From the IMG/VR virus record IMGVR_UViG_3300044729_003839, positions 58,966-122,965 of that record: a DNA stretch of 64,000 bases, one strand, 5' to 3'. Below the pieces are notes generated by a model, which saw only the letters and a program-made list of their open reading frames with translations, did no database searches and was not told the DNA's origin. The stretch comes from a virus. The number at the start of each line of letters is the position of its first letter. Within the stretch, counting starts at the first letter, position 1. This document shows, in pieces, positions 1 through 11,500 of this stretch. A program made the translations under genes and the position numbers.

Positions 1-1
1 G

Positions 2-3000
2 GATGATAAGAACTCGGCCCTTAGGTTGACGGCTAACCCTACACCTTACCTCGAACCTGAGATTCCGACAGCCAACCGCCCATTTAAGTCATTCGCTCAG
101 TCAATACCTTGGGGTCAGTATGTAAACTCCGTAGTCGCCTTGTACATCTTCAAGTACATGGTCAATAATTTCTCTGAAGAGAAAAAACTCAGATATAACA
201 TATCTTACTTGTTGAGTATTTACCCCACCGACGAGCAGGGTAATTTCAACGACCTAGCTTGGGACAAAATCTGGCTGGATATAAGCCAAAGGCGTCTCGG
301 ACTGCCCGAAAACTACCCCTTGATACCAGAGGTCAAAGCTTATAATTTTAGAGATGCGATTGTAAACAATTTTAGATCTGCTGAGCTTTGGGGGTCCGAA
401 GGGGTAATAATTGAAGAAGCTAATGCGTCACTTCCTTCAAACGCCGACTTCTCTTGGAACAAAGAATATTTCAGTGTTGGCCGTATGTTCTTCCCTTCGG
501 GAAGGCCGGACAACAAAGGACATTTTTACATAAAGACCAATCCAGACGTTAATGTATGGGAAAAATACTTCGGCCTGAGGTGGAATCTTATAAAACAAGA
601 GATAAAGGATTGGGAGTTTACTGTTCACGAATCAGAAGATACAGTAACAGACATTGAAAAAGAATTAAAACTGCCTTATGTTATTATAACTGACAATCCC
701 CAGGCTTTTACTCCCTCTTGGCCAATAGCAGCGAGTACAGATTTGCCGGTCAACGGCAACAGGATAGGGGGCGCACGCGGTATCAACACGGGGATACTGC
801 TCAAATCGACGCGAGCTTTTAGGTATCAGCCAGGCAGAATAAGTGGATTTACATACGGGGTCAAGTTAAGTGAAATTGGGGCAGGCCCAGGAACTACCCT
901 CGAGTTCGGGATTGAAAATTTCACCGACTCTTATATGTTCCGCCTCACCAACGGGGGTAATTTCTCGATTATACGGCGGTCAGTTGTCCCTCTGGATGAG
1001 ACGGTATTTTTGAGTGATGCGCGGTATGGGGAGAACACCAAAGAGGTGATAGTAGACGGGCAAGTGCAATACGAAACTACTATCGGGCAGAACATAATGA
1101 ACGGGGACCCTCTTAACGGCGAAGGTCAAACCGGTTATATTCTCGACCCAGACGCTGTAACCATGTTCAAGATCGAGTTTGGCTGGTACGGTGCTATTGG
1201 CGCGAGGTTTTATGCCTATGTGCCAGTGAGAAACGATGAGTGCAGATGGGTAACTATACATACGCTAGTAATTGAAAATCAACTCAAAAAGCCTTGCCTA
1301 GGGGATCCGTTCTTTTTCTTCACTTACAAACTAGACATACAAGACTCGAGTTCTGTGCGTCTAGAACAGTTTGTCGACAAGTTCGGTGCGTCTTATTATA
1401 TCGATGGGTATGACGATGGAACTACCTCCCCTAAAAGTATTTCGTCCGGTACCCGGTCTTTAAGCGTTAATGCTAGTGAAGTCCAGAACACTATAAGCCC
1501 GTTGGACTGGACGACTTTGACCGGGTTCAAATCGCGCAGCTTTATAACCAACTCGCAAGGGGATGAAATCCCCAATAAGAAGGAGATTTTTCCAGAAAAA
1601 ATCAATATTTTTTCTACAACGGACTGTGAAATCAAATTTATTCGACAGTCCGGATGCCCAGAGTATGCTTATAATCATCAAGAGGGGTATAGATGGCAAA
1701 TACTGCCGGAGAATAGAAGGCTGAAGGGAAAGTTTTTTATAAACCCGTTCTTCGAATTAGATTTACCTGAGCTGGAAATCTCTCAGTCCAACTCAAGTAC
1801 GCACACAGCCATAGCGTTATATAACGCTGCTTCACAAGGACAATTTAGGGATCCTACCGTTCAAAGTAACTGGGACGTTACAGGACAGCAATATCTGCGA
1901 GTATTGGCTAATGATGTTTTCGGGGTTTTTGTAGACAAGACAGCTTTCCCGACAGACTCAGCTTTGTTGCGGCTAAAAAGACCGGTAAATTATAGGTATT
2001 TATCGAGCAGGTCGGCCCTGCCAGAGCCAATAGATACGGTCAAGTTGCCATTTACTTACGCCCCCGTATCCCCCAACGAACAGGGATACGACCTTGAAAT
2101 AGACTATTTTCGTAGAGATCAGGTCCTGTTGTCTTCCGTGGACGTAAATTCTAACGAGTTCTATATATACTGGACGGGAGGACGAACTCCTGGCCCTAAT
2201 CCGGGGAATTTCGCCTCCATCCGATTTGGATTCTGCTGGCCTAATGTATCAGACGATCAAAGTCCGATCTATGCTCTGGGATCATCGGGGGACTGGGGAA
2301 TTGAGCAAGGCCCAGTGGAGTATGATGGCCAAACTTTTTACGAAGGATTGCCGTACGATTTTGTAAGCGATTTCTCTGATAACTGCCTTTATGTAGAAAC
2401 AGGCTCAGATGTGCGGTATAATACATTCGGCCTGGAAATACGAGAAGAAGACTTTTTCGCCGGAAGGTTTATGAACCTCGAGCCTGATTTCGTTCTCTCC
2501 GCTCCAGGGACTGAAGGAGGAATATGCAGAGGGCTGTTTTGTAAGGCTGGGAAAGAGATCAGAGATCAAGTAGTTATTATATCTGAATATAACGAAGACG
2601 AAGACATAACCACTTATTTTGTGTCAGATCCTAACTCGCCTTGGCCCAATCTCGAACCGAAGAATTACACCGTCACAATATCTCAAGGGGACAATAAGGT
2701 CAGCGTAGAAACCACTGGGGGTATTACCAGAAATTTAGACGGAGTAGTTCTATATCTAATACCTATTGGGGAATCTTTACCAGAAGGCATAGAAGAAGGG
2801 TTTGCTAAAGTCTCGTACAATATTATTTATATTGCAAGAATGGACCAAAAGTCTAGAGTTGTAGAGATATTGACTTCGGAGATAGCTCCTGGCGATTTGC
2901 CATTTGTCCGCGTGTTTATCCAAGGTAGGCAAGGAGCCCAGCTCGGAGGGGTATGGATAGGACAAAAGACTTCTGAAGGAATTAGGGTATCCCCATTGAC

Positions 3001-3454
3001 TCCGCACAGGTCGTCCCTGTCCATATCCGACAACGGAGTTGATAAGCACGGGGAGTGGTCTGACCCCCCTGAGGAGGACGGGGCGGTGAAAGCGGTGGCT
3101 GCCTATACCCAGGCTGGCACAGCCCCTACCTTAGACGCCTCAGAGCAAAGTCTTACTACATTTAAATCGATCAATACAAGTCCGAGAAAGTGCGGCAATT
3201 TTATAGTCCCGGGCGTGTTCACGGGCTCAGACTACCCACTACGTACATTCACCCAACCATCAATCGGTACTCCCATTGCAACTTATTACGTATCCGCCAA
3301 CAAACCCACCCAAATCGACCTTAAAAACGTGTTCTATGTAGGCGGAGAAGGTGTGTACAACAGTGTTTACTCAAACATCGCTACGTTTGTTGTGGCGAGA
3401 TCGATAGAATCCCCGGGACAAGTGCAGGTGTCTTTGAATTATATAGAAAGTTGA
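2..3454 (+). CDS. Large virion structural protein, 5' end outside window
   Basis: The reading frame is open to the left edge of the window; the first in-window initiator is a TTG at 26 with no clear ribosome site, so the true start is probably upstream and the gene is partial. At least 1142 residues are present. No enzymatic motif is visible. The central part (about nt 800-1350) is beta-rich and reads like a jelly-roll or LamG-type sheet domain, with many aromatic and glycine residues. There are no membrane segments. It is followed after 24 nt by a second giant virion-type gene driven by the GTTGAAAGC element, whose TGA is this gene's stop codon. Position and style suggest a tail fibre, baseplate periphery or capsid-surface protein. 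The exact role is not recognised. Confidence 0.7.
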   Translation, partial: DDKNSALRLTANPTPYLEPEIPTANRPFKSFAQSIPWGQYVNSVVALYIFKYMVNNFSEEKKLRYNISYLLSIYPTDEQGNFNDLAWDKIWLDISQRRLGLPENYPLIPEVKAYNFRDAIVNNFRSAELWGSEGVIIEEANASLPSNADFSWNKEYFSVGRMFFPSGRPDNKGHFYIKTNPDVNVWEKYFGLRWNLIKQEIKDWEFTVHESEDTVTDIEKELKLPYVIITDNPQAFTPSWPIAASTDLPVNGNRIGGARGINTGILLKSTRAFRYQPGRISGFTYGVKLSEIGAGPGTTLEFGIENFTDSYMFRLTNGGNFSIIRRSVVPLDETVFLSDARYGENTKEVIVDGQVQYETTIGQNIMNGDPLNGEGQTGYILDPDAVTMFKIEFGWYGAIGARFYAYVPVRNDECRWVTIHTLVIENQLKKPCLGDPFFFFTYKLDIQDSSSVRLEQFVDKFGASYYIDGYDDGTTSPKSISSGTRSLSVNASEVQNTISPLDWTTLTGFKSRSFITNSQGDEIPNKKEIFPEKINIFSTTDCEIKFIRQSGCPEYAYNHQEGYRWQILPENRRLKGKFFINPFFELDLPELEISQSNSSTHTAIALYNAASQGQFRDPTVQSNWDVTGQQYLRVLANDVFGVFVDKTAFPTDSALLRLKRPVNYRYLSSRSALPEPIDTVKLPFTYAPVSPNEQGYDLEIDYFRRDQVLLSSVDVNSNEFYIYWTGGRTPGPNPGNFASIRFGFCWPNVSDDQSPIYALGSSGDWGIEQGPVEYDGQTFYEGLPYDFVSDFSDNCLYVETGSDVRYNTFGLEIREEDFFAGRFMNLEPDFVLSAPGTEGGICRGLFCKAGKEIRDQVVIISEYNEDEDITTYFVSDPNSPWPNLEPKNYTVTISQGDNKVSVETTGGITRNLDGVVLYLIPIGESLPEGIEEGFAKVSYNIIYIARMDQKSRVVEILTSEIAPGDLPFVRVFIQGRQGAQLGGVWIGQKTSEGIRVSPLTPHRSSLSISDNGVDKHGEWSDPPEEDGAVKAVAAYTQAGTAPTLDASEQSLTTFKSINTSPRKCGNFIVPGVFTGSDYPLRTFTQPSIGTPIATYYVSANKPTQIDLKNVFYVGGEGVYNSVYSNIATFVVARSIESPGQVQVSLNYIES

Positions 3455-3458
3455 AAGC
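3450..3458 (+). promoter_or_regulatory. GTTGAAAGC late-type element
   Basis: GTTGAAAGC begins exactly 29 nt before the ATG at 3479. Its TGA is the stop codon of the upstream gene. No Shine-Dalgarno sequence lies between the element and the ATG. Confidence 0.7.
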
Positions 3459-3478
3459 TCTTAAGATTTGAGTTTTCG

Positions 3479-6400
3479 ATGTCCGAAGGGGTTTTTAGGG
3501 GATTTGGACAATTTTCTCGCCCAGACATCGGGCTGATTTCCGACGGGTTTCAAAACCTTTCCGAAATCTTCGAGTCGGACAAGCGAAACGCGTTAAGAAA
3601 TATACTTCTAGATCCTGAATCTCTTGACCAAATTTATCAGTTATCTGAAACTATTAGTAGAGAGGATCTTAGGTCGGTCTCCGGTCTATCTTCCTTCCTG
3701 CTTTCAACCCTGCATAGAATTGATAATATATCAGGAGATCGAATCCTTGAGGAGCTTGAGGTTGACAAGCTATACGCTTCGCCTAAGTACACCTTGGGTG
3801 GTACGGGTTCCAATGCTTTAAACCGTCCGAATGTAATAATTTTTAACGGAGGCATAAAGTGCGAAGGTGCTTTTTACCGCGCTAATGTACTTTCCGAAAG
3901 TCTTTTCGAAAACCCAGAAAAAAGACTAATTTCCCTCTCGACATCCCGCTCAAGTCTTTTCAGCTCCAACTTGGACGAGGATAATCCCGGGTTCTTCAAA
4001 GACGCTTCGTATCCGGGGTCTGTCCGCGTACGCAGAAAGTCCCATGTCAATAGAATTTTTGTCCCCGAGGGTTCTTTCGTCCGGAAGTCTTCCGTCCCTG
4101 AGTCTCCCTCCCACACCCTTAAGCTCAATGTCATTAACGGGCCTGGGCAACCAGTAACACCTTTGAAATTACTGGCCACTATAAACTCCCCACTCAAGAT
4201 ATTTTGCAGACTTTCCAGGGGTAGTATAAAATTTAAATTCACTGACTCGTTAATTAATTTTTACGGGTACCAAGTGCAAGTTGTCCAGCAAAGGCCTAAT
4301 ACTGAATTTGTAGACTTTTTACAAGTAGAACCATCTTCTCAACCCTCAGGTACAAACGAGTTCACTTTAGATATAGATATCACGAGTACTGGATATCAAC
4401 AGGTATACGATTTGTACCTGTATCTTTACCTGAATCCAGAAAAAGTCAGAGGTCTAGAGTTTGAAGGTATCGATATCAGAGAAACTCCTGATAAAAAAGA
4501 CCTTGGCCTTATAGGGTTTAACAACCTCGAGGAACTTAGAGTGTCCGGAGGTTCGATGACGATCCTGCCACTCTGGTTAAAAACACTCTCTAACAAGCTC
4601 CGGGTACTCGATCTTAAAAACAGCGGAGACACTTGGAAATCAGGTCCGATGTCCTGGTTTGATATCAGGAATTCAGGGGCTGTCCCCTCATTCAATCACC
4701 CCATTTATACAGTAGTAAGCTATTTAACAATCCCCAAAAGCGGGCCGATGATAAACAGCGCCGGGGATGATTGGGCGGATGAAAAGTTTGAGAAATATAT
4801 TTTAAACGAGAGCAGGACTGCCGGGGTTGATTATCGCCAATTTACAAATTTACAAGAACTTTACCTCGGGGACAGATTCAGGGGACTTAATTCCGACTTA
4901 AGTGATGTTTTCCCCAACTTAAGGGTACTGGAATGGAACACTAAAACTCGCGGACTAACAGCCTTCATTTCCGGCCAAAAATTGCCGTCGATTAAAAACA
5001 CGGGCGGACTGACTCAGTACAACATTTCTGGTTCAGGTGCATCAGGGACAATATATGACATAGGTACATCTACAAACCCATCAGATCCGGGGTATATTTC
5101 GAATTATAGAATGACGTCTTTCAATATCTCCGGATTTTCTGACAGGCGCCATAATATTACAGGCTTTATAGGAAATCCTGCTGAGGACTGGAGTAATTGG
5201 TACTTAAATTCCACATTCATTGATATTTCTAACACCGGGACTACGATTAACATACAAAATAATACTTGGAAATCTTTGAGGGAGCTTTTAGCTGTCCAAT
5301 GTGCAAACTCGTTAAATATTTCAAACCCATCTTCTCCACTTCGTACACCGGCACTCCGATCTATTGATTTGTACGGGTCTATACTCGGGGGTCAAATGTT
5401 TTCACTAGGGGATTCTTCTACTGAAAACACTGGAGAACTGACTTCAATAGGGTTATATAATTCTCGGCAAATTACCCCTGTAGTTAAAAACGGTATTGAC
5501 TACTTTTTACCTGAAAATTTTGCACCCGAAAGGGCTTCGGGATCTCCACACAAACTACTCACACTAAGCGTACCGTCCATACAGCAACAGTTTAGATTCA
5601 GGGAAAAAGACCTTATTAACCTGAGAGAACTAACATACTTCGGGACATTTAACTCCAGATTCACTGGCAGATTTCCAACTATTTCTGCCAGGCCTAACCC
5701 AGAATTAAACACTAAAGTGCTTTCTGTAGTCACACAGTTTTCTGACTTTTACGACCTCAGGAGCCTATCTATTGCCCCTATAAACCCCCTTTTCTCTAGA
5801 GATTTAGCCTATCTGGAATGTAATGGCCAAAACGCCTCAGGAGGTGGGGCTCTATTGCCATCTTTCGAGGGTGTAGTAGACTCTCAGATATCGATTGTGA
5901 TACTGGACTCTTCGTTAAGGAGTACCTATCCCTCTAATTGGTTTTTACCGCAATCCAGGGGCGCAGCGATAAGGAACAACGATTCATACACAGAAATCTC
6001 CGGCCTATCTATTTCCCGAGTAATCCAGACACCTGGAAACGCTTGGGAGGAAAAAGATAATATTTATACAATTACTGGCGCGAGCAATTTTAATACTAAA
6101 GTATTAGTGAATGATATCATTAAGGGAGCGGTAAATGGTCCGGAAATAGCCCGAGTTTTGTCCGTAAGCTCTACGGAAATTATTATAGACAGAGATATAC
6201 CTAACACTTTGCCGTCAACTTTATACTTTTTTAGAAATACTGTCGACATAACAAATTGGTTCTCCTCTGGTTTTTCAAAATTAGTAACTTTCCGGGCCAA
6301 GAATTGTAGGCTTTCGGGATCCTTGAATATTTTGCCTGGGTTTAGCAGTGTCGTTTTTCTAGACTTATCCGAAAACAACATAACGTCCTATGTCCCCGGT

Positions 6401-7000
6401 TGTTTATTCAAAGTATTCCTAGGAAACTCCAGGAACATCACTGTTAATCTGTCCTACAACAATTTGTCCATAGAAGCCATAAGGGCTATTATATCAGATG
6501 TTATACAAATAGATTTGATAGGCAGATTTAGAAATTGTTTTGTGAGAGTAGGATTTAATAAACTAGATTCTGACGGAAAATATATAAACTACTCACAGTC
6601 TGAAATATTCCCCACCCAAGTGCGCAAGGGAGGAGACATCATAACTTCACTGTTTAGAGACGAAGAGTTTTATGTATATGAAACAGTTAATCAATTCGAC
6701 GAGAACGGTAATCAGGTGCAAGTGGAGAATATTGTTGGGACACGTATTGTTCAGATTCCGGGGGAACTAATTCAAGGTGTATACTATAAAACAAGAATTA
6801 ACGAGACTCAGGTTACAGTCGAAAGCGCACAAGCCATAGCGTTCAAAAATCTCTTTGGAGTAAGAGTAGACCTAGGATTTGCTTACATCTCTCCAGTAAC
6901 TACCCCTATAATCACTTTAGTGCGTTACGAAGACGTAACCACCAGGTACCAATCTATCATCGATGCCGGATTAGACCCGGAAGATTTGGTAAACCCCTAA
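3479..7000 (+). CDS. Leucine-rich-repeat virion/adhesin protein
   Basis: This 1173-residue protein is probably part of the virion. Leucine-rich repeat segments are readable in three places: about residues 345-385 (NLEELRVSGG... LRVLDLKN), 455-490 (NLQELYLGD... NLRVLEW) and 935-1010 (VVFLDLSENN, VNLSYNNLS). These carry the LxxLxLxxN pattern. LRR solenoids usually bind proteins or glycans, so receptor recognition is the likeliest inferred role. There is no signal peptide, so it is not an obvious secreted effector. The ATG at 3479 is supported by the 29-nt spacing from the promoter element. The downstream gene starts 3 nt after its stop, so the two are probably co-translated. Confidence 0.72.
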   Translation: MSEGVFRGFGQFSRPDIGLISDGFQNLSEIFESDKRNALRNILLDPESLDQIYQLSETISREDLRSVSGLSSFLLSTLHRIDNISGDRILEELEVDKLYASPKYTLGGTGSNALNRPNVIIFNGGIKCEGAFYRANVLSESLFENPEKRLISLSTSRSSLFSSNLDEDNPGFFKDASYPGSVRVRRKSHVNRIFVPEGSFVRKSSVPESPSHTLKLNVINGPGQPVTPLKLLATINSPLKIFCRLSRGSIKFKFTDSLINFYGYQVQVVQQRPNTEFVDFLQVEPSSQPSGTNEFTLDIDITSTGYQQVYDLYLYLYLNPEKVRGLEFEGIDIRETPDKKDLGLIGFNNLEELRVSGGSMTILPLWLKTLSNKLRVLDLKNSGDTWKSGPMSWFDIRNSGAVPSFNHPIYTVVSYLTIPKSGPMINSAGDDWADEKFEKYILNESRTAGVDYRQFTNLQELYLGDRFRGLNSDLSDVFPNLRVLEWNTKTRGLTAFISGQKLPSIKNTGGLTQYNISGSGASGTIYDIGTSTNPSDPGYISNYRMTSFNISGFSDRRHNITGFIGNPAEDWSNWYLNSTFIDISNTGTTINIQNNTWKSLRELLAVQCANSLNISNPSSPLRTPALRSIDLYGSILGGQMFSLGDSSTENTGELTSIGLYNSRQITPVVKNGIDYFLPENFAPERASGSPHKLLTLSVPSIQQQFRFREKDLINLRELTYFGTFNSRFTGRFPTISARPNPELNTKVLSVVTQFSDFYDLRSLSIAPINPLFSRDLAYLECNGQNASGGGALLPSFEGVVDSQISIVILDSSLRSTYPSNWFLPQSRGAAIRNNDSYTEISGLSISRVIQTPGNAWEEKDNIYTITGASNFNTKVLVNDIIKGAVNGPEIARVLSVSSTEIIIDRDIPNTLPSTLYFFRNTVDITNWFSSGFSKLVTFRAKNCRLSGSLNILPGFSSVVFLDLSENNITSYVPGCLFKVFLGNSRNITVNLSYNNLSIEAIRAIISDVIQIDLIGRFRNCFVRVGFNKLDSDGKYINYSQSEIFPTQVRKGGDIITSLFRDEEFYVYETVNQFDENGNQVQVENIVGTRIVQIPGELIQGVYYKTRINETQVTVESAQAIAFKNLFGVRVDLGFAYISPVTTPIITLVRYEDVTTRYQSIIDAGLDPEDLVNP

Positions 7001-7002
7001 AA

Positions 7003-8538
7003 ATGTCAGGACTTTACACTAGATTTAATCTCTCCGAGCAGGGAATTAATGCCACTGATGCAGTACAAAAACTGTACTCACCCTCTGTGCAAGACGATAT
7101 TAACTTATTCGCTTTCTCAAGCAAACTAAAGTCTTTTATTCAGTCTCCAGAGAACATTACAGGATTCGTAAATGAGTCTTTCTTACAAAGTAGGAGAACT
7201 AAATTTGTCACAGAGGATTTTACTTTTTCTGATGGCAATAATGTCTGGTTTGATTACGCTGGAAATTTCCCAGTAGTATTCTCGAGTAACGGATCTTTGG
7301 CAGATATCGAGGTAATAGGTAATGGGTCGGGGTACAAGGTCACTAATTCTTTCGGAGCAGAACCAGCATACCCTTATCAACTAAACGTGAGGGCGATAGG
7401 TCTTGAATCAGAGTCTAGAGACGCAGTTATTCAAATAACTGTTGAATCAGATGGCAGAATATCGTCCTCGGCAGAAGTAGTGTCACCCGGGTCTAAGTAC
7501 AAGGTAGGAGAGATCTTGGAGATAATACCCTCTTGCAACGAGGGAGAGACACCCACCCTTAACAAGTGCGTAAACTATAATAATGAGTATGTTTTAAAGG
7601 ATAGTCCTGGCGGCCACGCTGCCCTCTTACTGTCCAAACAGTATACATATACTGTAAAGTCATCTGCCCGGGGAGGCTTTTTCCTATACGATGATAGGAA
7701 AGAGGAGTGGGTAAATTTAGGGTCGGAGTTCGATTCTTTCAGATCCTCGGACTCGTATCCGGTTAGAATTGACAGATCAGATACCCTTAATTCTAAAAAT
7801 CTCTCTAACTTATTCGGTTTTAACTTTACCTCTTACATTTTCAGTTATAGCAGTTCAACCCAAGAGGATGCGTATAGAGCTTCTGAAACCTTGAGCGAAG
7901 ACTTGCAAGAAATATCAGACAGAGTAGAATCTGTTAAGTCCGGATTTTCAGATTATATACAAAACTCCAGAACCCCCAGGTCTGAGGAGGATGAGGACGA
8001 AGGCTTAAGCATAAGATACAATATTTTTACGGGTCAAGACCTGATTACCAATAGTAGGGTAATATTCCGGGATCCTGACAACTCGTTAGAGGTTGTGGAT
8101 TACAGTGATTTGTCCACTTTGTCCGGCCCGAAAGACTACAAGTTAGGGGATATTACTGTCCCGGGGATCTGGGTCCGAGACGAAGATCGCTATTCGCGAA
8201 TTTTTAGCAATGACAACAAGCCTTTTGTAAATCTTTTAGGAAAGCTTTACTTGAATCCGAGGATATATAATCCCGATGGCGAGGAGGCTACATTATTCAA
8301 GTATAGCATAAGCGCATCAGCTTATAATGCTTCAGGGGACTCCAGTCTTGGATTCAATACTACAGTAGGCACCCTTGTTCAGAATATATCTCAAGACGCA
8401 GACAACGGAGGTTTTGTATATTACCGGACACTGGTTCCAATTACGTTAAACCAGCAAATAAACTTAAAGTCCTGGCCTTTGTTATCGTATAAAAACTCTC
8501 TTGGGCAGACAAAAGAAGCAATGTTTTTGGCTGTTTAA
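7003..8538 (+). CDS. Virion structural protein, unrecognised
   Basis: A 511-residue protein starting 2 nt after the LRR gene, so it is likely in the same transcript. Residues about 95-170 contain two copies of a beta-strand motif ending in GxGY/GSKY (IGNGSGYKV, SPGSKYKVGEIL), which recurs in phage fibre and baseplate proteins. Residues about 285-330 form a charged, probably coiled-coil segment followed by an acidic EEDEDE stretch. No catalytic motif is seen. Its TAA stop interlocks with the stop of the convergent gene on the other strand. It is probably a fibre or fibre-connector protein; the function is not recognised. Confidence 0.65.
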   Translation: MSGLYTRFNLSEQGINATDAVQKLYSPSVQDDINLFAFSSKLKSFIQSPENITGFVNESFLQSRRTKFVTEDFTFSDGNNVWFDYAGNFPVVFSSNGSLADIEVIGNGSGYKVTNSFGAEPAYPYQLNVRAIGLESESRDAVIQITVESDGRISSSAEVVSPGSKYKVGEILEIIPSCNEGETPTLNKCVNYNNEYVLKDSPGGHAALLLSKQYTYTVKSSARGGFFLYDDRKEEWVNLGSEFDSFRSSDSYPVRIDRSDTLNSKNLSNLFGFNFTSYIFSYSSSTQEDAYRASETLSEDLQEISDRVESVKSGFSDYIQNSRTPRSEEDEDEGLSIRYNIFTGQDLITNSRVIFRDPDNSLEVVDYSDLSTLSGPKDYKLGDITVPGIWVRDEDRYSRIFSNDNKPFVNLLGKLYLNPRIYNPDGEEATLFKYSISASAYNASGDSSLGFNTTVGTLVQNISQDADNGGFVYYRTLVPITLNQQINLKSWPLLSYKNSLGQTKEAMFLAV

Positions 8539-11500
8539 TTAGGCAAGTTTACGAACAAATAGTAAGTGTCAGAGACTTGCTCACCGTTCCCCAGATAGGT
8601 TAAGACATCCTCGTCATGGTCCTCTGCTTCCAGAGGCATATCTACTCTGAACTTATGGGAGTAAAGAGAGAAACTGAAATCAACTGGTGTTATAATGGGT
8701 TCTACAGCGTCTTTACCTCTGAATTCTAGACTTCTACTCAGGGTTAAAGTCTTACCTCCCAATCCGGCCTTGGTCGGGTCGCCCCAAAACACGTCATACC
8801 AACCCGCTGGCGCGTCGTAAAGATCGTCATCCTCAATCGCTGTATCCTTTAACAAAGGATCGGACACTATGTAAGGCGGGTAGCATATCCCGGATATGCC
8901 ATCAAATCCAAACGGGGTTACACGTTCCGAAAGAGCCTGTGGAATCTCACTTTGAAACGGTATTAAGTTATCGTCGTTGTCATAAGTCAACTTAATGACA
9001 TCGGAGAAACAAATAGATTCCCCTGTATCTACAAGTGTATTCTGAAACTCTCTGCTATTACTTGTATAGAACCTGATGAACTTGCCGCTGAACTGCGAGA
9101 CTTCAGAACCCCCCGGCAATAGGGAGGGCAGAAGTACAGAGAACGAGATTACTGTAAACCCGGATACTTCTACTTTTTCTAAAAGTATTGGTAGTACGGC
9201 TGGAAACTTCTTTACGCTAGAGCCTTCAAAGTCCGAGTTATCGCACACCTGAACAGCAGATATCGATATAGGAGAAAGCCATTCGTTTGAGGAGAAGTCG
9301 GGGAGTCCATATAGCTCAGGGTCGTCGTCAGAAGTAACGGACGCAGAATCTACAGACAAGAAATATTTACCCTGAAGTTCTTCCGGCCCAGTAGTCCAAA
9401 GATATATCTGAGCCACTTCAGGGGTTACTTTACCAAACGCGGAAGTCTTGTGATTGGGGTCCCCGCCAAGCTCGTTCTCGCCTAGCAGGCCCGGGTCGTC
9501 GAATACAGAATTATTGAGGGGGAAAGAGTCAGCGATAAATCTGCCGCCTTCTCCAAATCTATCCGAACTCAAAGAGATCCCGATATAATTACTCCCATTA
9601 GGTGAAGATTCTTCATACTTTGACTCTCCCGCTATAATATTAGGTCTTTGAGTATAGTTATTATCTCCGTCTCCGTACAATCCGAATCCGTCTGCTCCCG
9701 AGCTAAACTCGTCTTTAAATATATTGGATGCGAATCCGTCAAAAGGTGTGTTACTGGGAGAAAGGGCTAAGCTCCTGTCATACGGATGACCTTGGGAGAC
9801 TTTCCACCAACTCGGCCTGAAATCAAAAGGTATTTTTTGCTGGTTCGGGGTAAAATCTCCACTTACCAAATCCGAGTAAGACGTTCTCCCTTCCCCCGGT
9901 GAAGCTATTCTTCCCCTCCACAGCGGCTCGAGATTATCTTCAAATTCCCCGCTCAAGACGGGAAAAATCCTCAACTTATATTCGCCTTCTTCCAGTTCCG
10001 GGTCGGTTATAACTCCAATTTCACTAATCTCCACAACTATCGGATCACCCAAGGCCTGGCCGTCTTTCTCAACAAGCTCGTAACTGACAGATGCGTACTC
10101 ATCCCCAACTGGGATCAGTATACTGACTAAATCATCAGAAAATATGGCAAATTCTCCCGGACTAAGTTCCTCCAACTCTATGTCTATCAGCTCGCTGTAA
10201 AAATTAACTGGATCTTGAAGTTTTGTAGTTTTTAGGAAAATGTTGGGCTCGGTGGGCACTATGACAGACGGTTCGGACCTGTCAGTCCCCCCAACATACA
10301 TGCGGATAGTAATAGGCATATAAGCTTCCCACTCCGTACTCGAGTAGAAATACTTAAACTTATTATCTATACTGTTTACATCAAAAGAGGTAGCAGAAAA
10401 GTACTTAGAATTTTCCGAACTCGGCACACCTGAGCTAAAAACTTCAGTCCATTCGTCCAGATAAACATCAATTTTTACGAGACAATTCGTTTCTACTTGA
10501 AAAGAATATATTCCTGGAGTGATATAAAGATATCCGTCCCATCTAATTCCCCAGTCTCCCGTTTCAAATCTTAGTGGGTTCGGGGGTGATTCCCACCTCA
10601 TGTTTGAGTCTTGAACAATAACTTCCCCCGTAGGAGCCCCTATTTGACGTATTTCTTCAGCGCTCCAGCGACTTTCAATAACCGCCTTAGAATACCAGTA
10701 ACCTCTTTCGACAACAGGATCGCCAGAGGGTTTTCTGATCAAATTCTCGACTGTATCCGGAATACCGGTACTGGGAGACTCAGAGAACCACGGGGGCGGA
10801 TTAATACTGGAATAACCTCTGCCCAACCTAAAAGGCCTTTGGGAAAATCTTAAACTTCCGAGTATACTCCTTATGCTAGTAAGACTACTAAAGCCTTCTT
10901 CTACACTCCATCCGTCCTCACTATCCACCCTCAAGTAGATACCTGTACCAGACAAATCAGCCTTAGATCCGTTCTCTAACTCATACCACTCTACAAGTAG
11001 AATAACATACCTTCTGCCTGACAAAATTTCTTCGTCAGTAAGATCGGTGACCCCGTCTACGCCTTTAAGTTCGTTTACTGTAATCTCTCCGGTTACAGTA
11101 TTAAAATCGAATTTTAAAAAGCCTATTACTTGGCGCTTTGCTACTCTGTAAAATTGAGCTGAGGGTCCCGCATGCAGGCTGTTAAAACTGTCTATACCGG
11201 AAAAAGAATCTACCTGGGAAATTCTGTCTTGGATCCTTATACGCGGATTAAGGTTTACAACCCCGTCTTGGGCTGACACCCCCAGCAAGGGGAGTAACGC
11301 GTCCCTAGTAATCCCTTCGAGTGCGAAGTCTTTTGTGACCGCCCAGTCTGACGAATCATACTGGGAATTGTAAAATTCCTGCTCTTCTACATCCCCTTCG
11401 TTAAGTTTAACGAGTGTATTATTTAAGGCTTTTCGCGGGTCAGAAACATCGGAAAGAGAATTTGATCGTTTAAGTCCTATAAAATCCGTTCTCTGCTCTC

